9,437 nt of DNA from Pararhodospirillum photometricum DSM 122 (GCF_000284415.1 NC_017059.1:3462233-3471669), one strand, 5' to 3'; positions 1 through 6,678 are shown, counted from the stretch's first letter. Notes: generated by a model from the letters alone, not told the origin. Numbers and translations are program-made.

Positions 1-719
1 CCGACCGGCTGGCCCGGATTGAGGCAACCCACACCCTGCGGGTCTGTATTTGGCCGGACTACTACTCCATTACGTATCGCAATCCCCGGACCCAGACTCT
101 GGAGGGCATTGATATCGAGATGGCCCAGGCGTTCGCCGCCGATCTGGGGGTTGCCGTGAGCTTTGTCGATAGCTCCTTTGCCGCGTTGATCGAGGCGATG
201 ACCCAGGATCGTTGCGATATCGCCATGCATGCGGTGGGGGTGATCCCGGCTCGGATTGCGTATATGGACTTCAGCGAGCCGACCTTGGTGAGCGGTATAG
301 TCGCCGTGACCACCCGCAACCATCCCTCCGTGCGCACCTGGGAGGACATCGACCAGCCGGGCCACGTGGTGGTGGTGCAAAAAGGGACCTACATGGAAGG
401 CGAAATGCGCCAGCGCCTGCACGCAGCCGACCTGACGGTGGTCGAGGCCTTCAAGGAGCGCGAGCAGGAGGTGCGTAGCGGCCGCGCCGATGTGTTTATG
501 ACCGATTATCCCTACGGCCGGCGTATGGTCGATCACACCGACTGGGCCCGCCTGATCGAGCCGCCGGCTCCGGTCGCCCCCACGCCTTACGCCTACGCCG
601 TGCCCCGCGGCGAACCCGTGTGGCTTGCCCGGGTCAACGCTTTCGTTCATCACGTCAAAACCGATGGCCGCTTGCGCGCCGCCGCCGCCCGCTACGGCCT
701 CCTCTCCATGCTCCCCTAA
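1..719 (+). CDS. Periplasmic solute-binding protein, family 3 (amino-acid ABC type), 5' end missing
   Basis: The reading frame is open from base 3 to TAA at 717-719, giving 238 visible residues; the ATG at 120 is internal, because clear family sequence (LRVCIWPDYY, then GIDIEMAQAFA) lies upstream of it. The family binds a polar amino acid or similar small solute in the periplasm and passes it to an ABC permease or a sensor. Visible hallmarks are the N-terminal beta strand followed by the G-x-D-x-E-M-A helix start, the RIAYMDFSEP segment (visible residues 84-93, matching the ligand-binding Arg and 'dFS-P' region), a second lobe beginning near residue 105, and ADVFMTDYP near 162-170 with the Asp that usually contacts the ligand amino group. 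About 238 residues is close to a full mature protein, so probably only the signal peptide and a few residues are cut off. No permease or ATPase gene is visible here. The gene is convergent with the phosphatase gene and their stop codons overlap. The ligand cannot be predicted. Confidence 0.88.
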   Translation, partial: DRLARIEATHTLRVCIWPDYYSITYRNPRTQTLEGIDIEMAQAFAADLGVAVSFVDSSFAALIEAMTQDRCDIAMHAVGVIPARIAYMDFSEPTLVSGIVAVTTRNHPSVRTWEDIDQPGHVVVVQKGTYMEGEMRQRLHAADLTVVEAFKEREQEVRSGRADVFMTDYPYGRRMVDHTDWARLIEPPAPVAPTPYAYAVPRGEPVWLARVNAFVHHVKTDGRLRAAAARYGLLSMLP

Positions 720-2767
720 ACAACCGAGGGGTCTGGGGAGGCTGCGCCTTCCCGGCCGTTCTCTTCCGCCGCCCTTTGCTTGAACACAACCAGCGTCACA
801 TCATCGAGCGCCACCTGATCGCCTTGATGGGCGCGCACGTCATCAAGCACCGCCTGCACGACCGCGCGGGCCGGGCCGTCGGCGTGTTTTTGCACGGTGA
901 GGTGCAGGCGCTCAAGGCCATAGAGTTGGCCGGCGGCGTTGACGCTTTCGGTAATGCCATCGGTATACAAGACCACCATGTCGCCCGGGTCGAGCAGCAC
1001 GGTGGTTTGGCCGAGGTAGGCGCCGATGTCGTCCTCCAGTCCCAGCGGCATGCCCAGCATCAAGGTGTCCACATCGTCGAGCCGGCCATCGGTGCGGCGC
1101 ACGATCACCGACTCGTGCTGCCCGGCGATCACCAGTTCTCCCCCGGGGTGTCCATCGGACCGGGGGTGGTGGTCAATGAGGGCCAGAGTCACGGTCTTGC
1201 CGCTGCCCAGGCGGCGCATGCTGGCCATCACCGCGCGGTTCAAGGTGGTGATCAAGGTGGGCAGGTCGGTGGGCCCGCTCTCGGTGAGCGCCCGGATGGC
1301 CGATTGGGTGAGCAGCATGACCACCCCGCTTTCCAGGCCATGCCCAGTGACATCGCCAATCCCGAAGCGAACCGTCCCATCGGCCTGGGTCAACACGTCG
1401 TAATAATCTCCCCCCACCTCGTTGGCCGGCTCCATGAAGGCGGCAATATCCAAGGAGGGGATGGCCTTCAGATCCTCGTCGCGGGGCAGCAACATGCGTT
1501 GCAGGCGGCGCGAGACATCCAGTTCGGCGCCTAGGCGGAGGTTTTCTTGGGACAGGCGGTCATTGAGGGCGCGGATTTCTGCGTGGGCTTGATCCAGGCG
1601 GTGTAAGGCCCGCTCGGTTTCTTCTTTCTCCCGGGCCAGGATCGCCCGCTTTTCCATTTCCAAGGCGGTGAGGCGGCGGCTGTTGTGCTGCCAAGCTTCG
1701 ACGGTGCGGGCCATGATCCCCACTTCGTCCCCGGCCGCGGTTCCGCGGACCACATGGTTCTGTGCGCCCTGCGAGAGGGCATCAATATCCTCGACCAGTT
1801 CACTCAAGGGGCGCTGTAAAGAGCGCGCGATCACCACCACCGCCAAAAACCCCGCCAGCAGTACCGCGGCCCCCACCACCGCCACCGTGATCACCACGGT
1901 GCGCGTGGCGCTCTCCAAGGCGCGGCGCGCCGCCAGATCCCGCTCCCGGGCCAGGGAGACCAGGGCTTCGGTCGTGCGGTACAGGCGCGGCAGGGAAATG
2001 AAGTCGATAAACAACGAGCGCTGCATCCAGCGCCGGCTGGCGTCGATAAGGTCGGCCAAGGTGGCCTCGGCGTCGGCCAGATGGGCGTCGATCAGGTGCA
2101 CCGTGTGCTGGTCGGCGGCCGGCAGGCGGGAGACGGCGAGGGGTAAAGAGTGGCGCAGGCGTGCCAAGATGTCTTGCATCTGCACGCCGGTGGACAAGCG
2201 TAAATACACCTTAAAATCGAAACGAAGGCTCTCTAAGACAGCAAAGGCATTGTGGTGGTTGGGCAGATCGGGAAAACGCTCCTGCAGCAGGGCCATCAGC
2301 CCCTGGGCCTCGCTTAGGGTTTGGGCCAGGGCTAGGTGATCGGCTTCGATGCGTGTGTTGAGGGGCGGCAGCAGGGCTTGGTGGGTTTGGGCATCGTCCA
2401 CGGCATGGCGCAGGGCGGCAAGGGCCTCGGCGACATCGGGACCGGGCAGGGACACCGCGTCCAGGGCACGCACCAGCATCAGATGCTGAAACGCCATGTC
2501 GTCGCCGAGCAGCGGCACGCGGGTCTTGGCGTAGGTGTCATACAGGGTTTGGTAATGCCCCGAGGCTTCCCGGACCCGGGCGATGGTGTCCAGATGATGG
2601 CGCAACGCCTCGGCCGTGGTCCCGTGGTGGTCCACAAGGCCAAGAATGCGTCCTCCGGCCCCCACGGCCACCGCCATGGCGATCCCGTAGAACAACAACA
2701 CCAAAAAAATTCGCCGTCCGACCGGGAGGTAACGCAACAGGCTGGTCGCGTCGGCCAGCACGCTCAC
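716..2767 (-). CDS. Membrane-bound HAMP/PP2C (SpoIIE-type) serine phosphatase, partner-switch sensor
   Basis: The 683-residue protein probably removes phosphate from the STAS protein encoded just upstream. I chose the GTG at 2767: it overlaps the STAS stop as GTGA, and the first hydrophobic segment follows about 18 residues later. The frame stays open upstream to 2863, but that stretch lies inside the STAS gene. Order: TM1 about 19-38; an all-helical periplasmic region about 39-289 that I do not recognise; TM2 about 290-314; HAMP about 315-368; a charged coiled coil about 366-415; then the PP2C/SpoIIE domain about 421-665. Metal-binding motifs are intact: GGDYYD near 452-457, GDVTGHG near 471-477, YTDGITE near 601-607 and ALDDVTL near 653-659. 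This is the architecture of SiaA/RsbU-like sensor phosphatases. It is the last gene of the run. Its C-terminal tail after VVFKQR is encoded partly by a hairpin repeat, and its TAG (718-716) overlaps the TAA of the convergent solute-binding gene. The domain call is strong; the substrate is inferred. Confidence 0.9.
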   Translation of the reverse strand: MSVLADATSLLRYLPVGRRIFLVLLFYGIAMAVAVGAGGRILGLVDHHGTTAEALRHHLDTIARVREASGHYQTLYDTYAKTRVPLLGDDMAFQHLMLVRALDAVSLPGPDVAEALAALRHAVDDAQTHQALLPPLNTRIEADHLALAQTLSEAQGLMALLQERFPDLPNHHNAFAVLESLRFDFKVYLRLSTGVQMQDILARLRHSLPLAVSRLPAADQHTVHLIDAHLADAEATLADLIDASRRWMQRSLFIDFISLPRLYRTTEALVSLARERDLAARRALESATRTVVITVAVVGAAVLLAGFLAVVVIARSLQRPLSELVEDIDALSQGAQNHVVRGTAAGDEVGIMARTVEAWQHNSRRLTALEMEKRAILAREKEETERALHRLDQAHAEIRALNDRLSQENLRLGAELDVSRRLQRMLLPRDEDLKAIPSLDIAAFMEPANEVGGDYYDVLTQADGTVRFGIGDVTGHGLESGVVMLLTQSAIRALTESGPTDLPTLITTLNRAVMASMRRLGSGKTVTLALIDHHPRSDGHPGGELVIAGQHESVIVRRTDGRLDDVDTLMLGMPLGLEDDIGAYLGQTTVLLDPGDMVVLYTDGITESVNAAGQLYGLERLHLTVQKHADGPARAVVQAVLDDVRAHQGDQVALDDVTLVVFKQRAAEENGREGAASPDPSVV
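731..757. repeat. Hairpin repeat, copy A (end of solute-binding gene, inside phosphatase 3' end)
   Basis: Compared with copy B there is one extra base in the loop and one C-to-T change that turns a G-C pair into G-U, so the 10-base-pair stem (733-742 with 746-755) survives. It starts 11 bases after the TAA at 717-719. On the opposite strand it lies within the last codons of the phosphatase gene and encodes residues of its tail after the PP2C domain. A T-run is not present on either side. Confidence 0.7.
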
Positions 2768-3108
2768 GAGAAGTCCAGCGTCAGGGACGGCATCAGGCGT
2801 TGTAGGTTGACCAGCGAGCGTCCCTGCCACGCGACCTCGCGCGAGCCCAGCACCGTGACGCATCCGCCCTGGCGTTGGCGGGCCTCAATGACAAACTTGG
2901 AGAGCATGGCAATGCCGGAGCTGTTGAGGAACTCCAGAGCGCGCAGGTCAAGGGTCAGGACCTCGTTGTCTTCAAGGGCCGTGCGCAACAGTGCCGCGAC
3001 CGGCTCGTATTCCACGAGGCCGTTCAGGCGCAAAGTGCCGGAGAGGGTGACGACACTCTGGGCCGAGTCGTAGTGGACATGGAACAAATCACCAGTAATT
3101 TCGGTCAT
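2764..3108 (-). CDS. STAS-domain protein (anti-anti-sigma-factor-like phospho-switch)
   Basis: This 114-residue protein is a single STAS domain of the usual length. STAS partner-switch proteins are phosphorylated on a Ser by an HATPase-type kinase and dephosphorylated by a PP2C phosphatase; here both are encoded by the flanking genes. Visible core: VVTLSGTLRLNG near 19-30, LTLDLRALEF at 51-60, then LNSSGIAML at 61-69, which sits where SpoIIAA has its phosphorylated Ser. Ser63 or Ser64 is the candidate acceptor, with Asn62 where SpoIIAA has Asp. The RLNG.EY.P pattern recalls the STAS partners paired with SiaB/slr1658-type ATP-binding proteins (from memory, not searched). I chose ATG 3108 because it gives a normal STAS N-terminus; the frame extends to 3261 but that sequence looks non-coding. 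No Shine-Dalgarno is visible; the bases before ATG read TCCTCC. The stop TGA overlaps the phosphatase GTG by 4 bases, suggesting translational coupling. It could bind the cyclase, an anti-sigma factor or another target. Confidence 0.88.
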   Translation of the reverse strand: MTEITGDLFHVHYDSAQSVVTLSGTLRLNGLVEYEPVAALLRTALEDNEVLTLDLRALEFLNSSGIAMLSKFVIEARQRQGGCVTVLGSREVAWQGRSLVNLQRLMPSLTLDFS

Positions 3109-3185
3109 GGAGGACGGATCTCGGGAGAAGATGCAAAGGGATTCAGCACGGAACAAAGGCGCGGGACGCAAAACGAGGACGGCTC

Positions 3186-3764
3186 TCAGACCATGAGTTG
3201 GACGATGGTTGTCACCTCGGTCACCCCTTCTTCCTGGGGGGCAAAGCGCCAACCGAGGCAAGCCCCGTAGTCATTCCTCATGGTGACCAAGCCCAGCCCC
3301 GATCCGGGGACCTCGGGATGGAGGGCTTTTTCCTCAACGGCGGCGAGATACGCTTCCAGGGGGTCGGTTTCGGCCAGACGCGCGACCAAGGCGCGAAAGG
3401 GCTCCACCCGGTCGGCCGCCATCGGGTTGGTCGAGACCACGGTGATGCGCGTGGGTTCCAGGATCAAGCGCAAGGTGATGGGCTCGCGGGCTTGGGGCAG
3501 GCTGTATTTCATGGCGTTTTCGAGCAGCTCGTTGGCCACGTAGGCCACCGCCGCGCGAGCCTGGGCCTGACGCGAGCGCGTCGCCGGATCATTGGCCTCG
3601 GCCGGAAAAAACGTTGTCACGTAATCGCCGAGGAAGTCGGCCGACAAGCCGTTGTTGCGCCAACGCTGACGCAAGGGCAACAGACTGGGGGAGAAACTAA
3701 GGGACAATGTCTCCAAAATGGCTCCGGGGGCCGGGTCATCGGCAACGCCAATCTGTTCGATCAT
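3186..3764 (-). CDS. HATPase-fold ATP-binding protein, putative anti-sigma-like/SiaB-like kinase
   Basis: The 192-residue protein has a GHKL/HATPase fold and is the likely kinase for the neighbouring STAS protein. The N-box is clear, NELLENAMKYS at 78-88 (Glu79 and Asn83 for Mg-ATP), and the glycine-rich lid is VPGSGLGLVTM at 152-162. Between them, where histidine kinases and SpoIIAB-type proteins carry DxGxG, it reads VVSTNPMAAD (109-118), so the canonical G1 Asp-x-Gly is absent. There is no His-phosphotransfer (H-box) domain, so it is not an ordinary histidine kinase. The first 60 residues (SLSFSPSLLPLRQRW...) form an N-terminal extension longer than in SpoIIAB. I chose ATG 3764: it lies 25 bases after the cyclase stop, with AGGA about 7 bases before it; the open frame continues to 3908 inside the cyclase gene. 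Together with the STAS and PP2C genes it completes a partner-switch set. Kinase activity is inferred; it could instead only bind its partner in an ATP-dependent way. Confidence 0.82.
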   Translation of the reverse strand: MIEQIGVADDPAPGAILETLSLSFSPSLLPLRQRWRNNGLSADFLGDYVTTFFPAEANDPATRSRQAQARAAVAYVANELLENAMKYSLPQAREPITLRLILEPTRITVVSTNPMAADRVEPFRALVARLAETDPLEAYLAAVEEKALHPEVPGSGLGLVTMRNDYGACLGWRFAPQEEGVTEVTTIVQLMV

Positions 3765-3789
3765 GCCTGGGTCCTGGTGTTCGGGGGGC

Positions 3790-4656
3790 TCACGACGCGC
3801 ACACCTGATCGCGTCCTTCCGTCTTGGCACGGTATAGCCGTCGATCCGCCATACTATACAAGGTGGAGGGGGCGTCGGCCTCCAGGGGAACCAAGCTGGC
3901 GACGCCAATGCTGACTCCTACCACCCCGGCCGGCGATCCCGCATGGACCAACCCTTGGCTCCGCAGGGCAAGGCGGACGTTATCGGCGACCTGACACACC
4001 CCATCGAGCGGGGTATCAGGCATGAGAATGGCAAACTCCTCGCCGCCCACTCGGGCCGGTAGGTCGGGGGCGCGCCGACAGGCATCGCGCAAGATCCCGG
4101 CGAAGGCCACCAGCACCTCATCGCCGGCCAGATGCCCGTAACGGTCGTTGTAGGCCTTGAAGTGGTCGAGGTCGCAAATCAGCAGTCCCAGGGACTGGCG
4201 TGCGCGCAACGCCCGGGACCACTCTTTTTCCAACATGCGGTCGAACATCCGGCGGTTGGCGATGCCGGTCAGGCCATCCAGACGGGTCAGGGCCTCCACC
4301 TCGGTGTAACGGGTCAACCATTGCAGGTCGATATCGTCGCTGTGCTGGGTAATGGTCTGGACCAGCACTTCCAGATCCTGTTTCTGCTGGGACACGGCCT
4401 CCAAGACGCAGGCCAGGCGACGTTCGGCCACCACGCGTTCACGCACTTCGGTGCGCAGGCGGTCGTTGGTCGCCCTGAGTTCGATCTCAATGGCGTCGCC
4501 GTGTTCTACGGCGGTGGTCAGAGCGATTTCGAGATCGGAATTATGCTGTTCCAGGGATTGGACAAGGGCGCGCAGACGCTTGATCTCCACCGTCATGGTG
4601 CGCAGAGACAAGGAGGGAATATCGGTCTGGAGATCGTCCGGAAGCGAGCGGATCAT
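3790..4656 (-). CDS. Soluble coiled-coil GGDEF diguanylate cyclase
   Basis: The 288-residue protein makes c-di-GMP from two GTP. It has no signal peptide, membrane segment or known sensor domain. Residues about 22-105 form a long charged helical coiled coil, followed by the GGDEF domain from LTRLDGLTGIANRRMF (123-138). The active site is intact: CDLDHFK at 161-167 (metal Asp162), signature GGEEF at 204-208, and ADRRLYRAK near the end. An inhibitory I-site RxxD is present as RAPD at 195-198, exactly five residues before GGEEF, so product feedback is expected. ATG 4656 was preferred because a GGGAGG lies 9 bases upstream; a TTG at 4746 in the same frame would add 30 low-complexity residues and has no ribosome site. 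It is the first gene of the four-gene run. The architecture and neighbours resemble SiaD and HsbD, cyclases controlled by binding of a small switch protein. That control is inferred here. Confidence 0.92.
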   Translation of the reverse strand: MIRSLPDDLQTDIPSLSLRTMTVEIKRLRALVQSLEQHNSDLEIALTTAVEHGDAIEIELRATNDRLRTEVRERVVAERRLACVLEAVSQQKQDLEVLVQTITQHSDDIDLQWLTRYTEVEALTRLDGLTGIANRRMFDRMLEKEWSRALRARQSLGLLICDLDHFKAYNDRYGHLAGDEVLVAFAGILRDACRRAPDLPARVGGEEFAILMPDTPLDGVCQVADNVRLALRSQGLVHAGSPAGVVGVSIGVASLVPLEADAPSTLYSMADRRLYRAKTEGRDQVCAS

Positions 4657-4665
4657 CCGGTGCCC

Positions 4666-4671
4666 CCTCCC
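4666..4671 (-). promoter_or_regulatory. Ribosome binding site of the diguanylate cyclase gene
   Basis: Read on the minus strand the bases are GGGAGG, followed by 9 bases and ATG at 4656. This decides the start in favour of 4656 over the upstream TTG at 4746. Confidence 0.6.
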
Positions 4672-4716
4672 ATGCCAGTGGCTTCCCGGGGCCGGCGCCT
4701 CCCGCGCCCCTGTCCT

Positions 4717-4746
4717 ATAAGAAACGCTCCCTTTGTCGGAATTCAA
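4717..4746 (-). promoter_or_regulatory. Candidate sigma-70-type promoter for the four-gene run
   Basis: On the minus strand TTGAAT (4746-4741) is followed by an 18-base spacer and TCTTAT (4722-4717). Each box matches 4 of 6 consensus bases. It lies in the 192-base gap between the antiporter stop and the cyclase start, a stretch with lower GC content than its surroundings, and would give a leader of about 50 bases. The match is modest and unproven. I see no strong hairpin terminator for the antiporter gene in this gap, so read-through from upstream remains possible. Confidence 0.3.
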
Positions 4747-4848
4747 GAGGGATCCGGCCGAAAAGGCTTCTTCCGGGAGAGGACTTTTGGTTTACCAGAA
4801 AATACGACCAACAAGCTGTATCCTTTTTGGCTGGAATGGGGAAGGGGG

Positions 4849-6552
4849 TTAAGCCAGCGGGTCAAGCTCCTGAACCAGCCCCCGATAATTATTCTGCCGG
4901 AGGTCGCGCAGCAGCTTGGTGACGTCCTCAGGATTGGCTGCCCCCGCCTTGGCGGCTTCGGCGCCGAGCCGCAGACTCGATTCCAGGGTTTCCGGCACGG
5001 CCAGCGCCGCCCCCAAGCCCAGCAGATGCGCCGAGGTGGCGCGATCGCGGGCCCGCACGTGCACCGGCAGATGGGGGAAATGGCGTCGGGCGCTTTGCAC
5101 GGTTCGTTCGGCGACCGCCGCTGTGTCCAACGTGATGACAAGAAGCCGTGCCGAGTCGGCTCCCAGGGCGCGCAGAATCTCCGGCCGGCTGGCATCGCCG
5201 TAGTAGACCTTGAGGCCGTCGCGTCGGCCGCGCTGAACGTTGTCGGGGTTGAGGTCGATGGCGCGGCAGGGCACCCCGACATGCACCAAAAAGCGCGCCA
5301 CCGTTTCGCCCACCCGGCCGAAGCCGGCAATCAGCACCGGGGCGGCAGCGGTGTCGTCGGGGGTTAGGGCGGGCACCGGCACCGGCGTTTTCAAGCGCGG
5401 CGCCAGCAGGTCGCCGGCCAGGGCCAGCAAGGGCGTGCAAGCCATGGACAGGGCAATAACCGAGACCAGCGTCGCCCCCAAGCTGGGCGAGAACAGGCCC
5501 TGGGCGATGGCGAAGGCAAACAGGACAAAGCCGAATTCCCCGGCTTGGGCCAGCACCAAGCCCAGGCGCGCCGCCTCGGCCCGATCCAAGCCCCACAGCC
5601 GCCCCAGAGCGCCCAGCATCAAGGCCTTGATCGCCAGGACACCCGCCAAAATGGCCCCCACCAGCGGCAAGGTGCGCAGCAAGGCCCCCAGATCCAGCTC
5701 CATGCCCACGCTCATGAAGAACAGGCCCAGCAGCAAGCCGCGAAACGGCTGAAGGTCCAGTTCGACCTGATGACGGTATTCGGAATCGGCCAGCAGCAAC
5801 CCAGCCAAAAATGCCCCCAAGGCCATGGACAGGCCGACCGTTTCCATCAGCCAGCCCACCCCCAGCACCAAGAGCAGGGCAAAGCCGGTAAACACCTCGG
5901 CACTTTGATTGGCCGCCACCAACTTGAGCAGCGGGCCCAGGATGACCCGTCCGCCCACGATCACCCCGCCCACCACCGCGATGGTCCGCGCGATGGCGCC
6001 CACGATCTCCCCGGCCGGCATGGCCGCCGCCGAGTGGGCGAGCAAGGGCACCAACGCCAGCAGGGGGACCACGGCCAAGTCCTGCAACAGCAGCACCGAA
6101 AAGGCGGCCCGCCCCCAATGGCTGGCCAGTTGATTGCGCTCGGCCATGATCTGCAAGCTGAAGGCGGTGGAGGACAGGGCGAGGCCCAGCCCCACCACCA
6201 AGGCACCTTCCCACGCCACGGGCAGGGCCACAAAGGCGAGCCCGCCAAGAACGGCACCGGTGAGCCCCACCTGGGCCGTGCCCAGCCCAAATACCAGCCG
6301 GCGCATCACCCACAACCGGGAGGGCTTGAGTTCGATGCCGATCAAGAACAGGAGAAACACCACCCCGAAGTGACCGACTTGGGCGACAAGCTCGGGTTCG
6401 GTGATTACGCCCGCGCCTGAGGGGCCCAAGATCACGCCGGCCACCAGATACCCCAAAATAGGCCCCAAACGCAGCCGGGTGAACACGGTGGCCGCCGCGA
6501 TGGCGGCGGTGAGCAAGGTCAGGATTTCGATCAGGGCGGTGTCATGACCCAT
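4849..6552 (-). CDS. KefB/KefC-like CPA2 cation:proton antiporter with TrkA-N domain
   Basis: The 567-residue inner-membrane protein probably exchanges K+ (or Na+) for H+ across the membrane. Residues about 6-385 form the Na/H-exchanger (CPA2) domain with some 12-13 hydrophobic segments. Typical KefC-like motifs are GPILGYLVAGVILGPSG (30-46), ALSSTAFSLQIMAERNQL (125-142), LLLQDLAVVP (154-163) with a Gln-Asp pair at 157-158, and DSEYRH followed by PFRGLLLGLFF (256-279). A linker near 386-403 leads to a TrkA-N Rossmann domain with GFGRVG (410-415) and Asp433 at the end of beta 2, expected to bind a nucleotide. ATG 6552 was chosen because AAGGAG lies 6 bases upstream; the open frame to 6771 runs into the dctP gene. 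The length is near the 560-620 residues of KefB and KefC. No KefF/KefG-type partner gene is in the window, so glutathione gating cannot be assumed. It is divergent from dctP. The family call is strong; the exact ion is not. Confidence 0.92.
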   Translation of the reverse strand: MGHDTALIEILTLLTAAIAAATVFTRLRLGPILGYLVAGVILGPSGAGVITEPELVAQVGHFGVVFLLFLIGIELKPSRLWVMRRLVFGLGTAQVGLTGAVLGGLAFVALPVAWEGALVVGLGLALSSTAFSLQIMAERNQLASHWGRAAFSVLLLQDLAVVPLLALVPLLAHSAAAMPAGEIVGAIARTIAVVGGVIVGGRVILGPLLKLVAANQSAEVFTGFALLLVLGVGWLMETVGLSMALGAFLAGLLLADSEYRHQVELDLQPFRGLLLGLFFMSVGMELDLGALLRTLPLVGAILAGVLAIKALMLGALGRLWGLDRAEAARLGLVLAQAGEFGFVLFAFAIAQGLFSPSLGATLVSVIALSMACTPLLALAGDLLAPRLKTPVPVPALTPDDTAAAPVLIAGFGRVGETVARFLVHVGVPCRAIDLNPDNVQRGRRDGLKVYYGDASRPEILRALGADSARLLVITLDTAAVAERTVQSARRHFPHLPVHVRARDRATSAHLLGLGAALAVPETLESSLRLGAEAAKAGAANPEDVTKLLRDLRQNNYRGLVQELDPLA

Positions 6553-6558
6553 GGGCGG

Positions 6559-6564
6559 CTCCTT
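6559..6564 (-). promoter_or_regulatory. Ribosome binding site of the antiporter gene
   Basis: The minus strand reads AAGGAG, 6 bases before ATG 6552. It fixes the start there rather than at any of the more upstream in-frame codons. Confidence 0.65.
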
Positions 6565-6670
6565 GACGGGCGAAAAACCAAAAGGGAAGGCTGGGGCAAG
6601 GTGGTAAGTCGGTGGAAATGCGCGGGCTCTCGGCGCATAACAGCGCCACCCCGTTTCGCCTCGCTCGCGC

Positions 6671-6678
6671 AAGGAGGA
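6671..6678 (+). promoter_or_regulatory. Strong ribosome binding site of dctP
   Basis: AAGGAGGA is followed by 8 bases and ATG 6687. This near-perfect Shine-Dalgarno selects 6687 over the upstream in-frame ATG at 6612 and fits a highly translated binding protein. Confidence 0.75.

Noticed and set aside
620..1534. A 304-codon + strand open frame opposite the phosphatase gene
   Set aside because: It is antisense to the conserved PP2C domain and has His/Gly/Gln-rich composition typical of the reverse of a GC-rich gene. No ribosome site or motif supports it.
3110..3182. Direct repeat GAGGACGG at 3110-3117 and 3175-3182 bordering the HATPase-STAS gap
   Set aside because: Eight GC-rich bases repeated once can occur by chance; no target-site or regulatory structure accompanies them.
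3109..3261. A 51-residue N-terminal extension of the STAS protein
   Set aside because: It overlaps the end of the HATPase gene, has Arg/Pro-rich composition and lies before a normal STAS start.
4657..4746. A 30-residue N-terminal extension of the cyclase from TTG 4746
   Set aside because: The extension is low-complexity, has no ribosome site and would cover the candidate promoter; ATG 4656 has a good Shine-Dalgarno.
4749..4790. Possible terminator hairpin around GGCCGAAAAGGC after the antiporter gene
   Set aside because: Only a three-base-pair perfect stem with an asymmetric extension and no T-run on the minus strand; too weak to annotate.
4132..5367. A 411-codon + strand open frame spanning the cyclase, the gap and the antiporter tail
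   Set aside because: It runs antisense across two well-supported genes and their intergenic region and shows no domain features.
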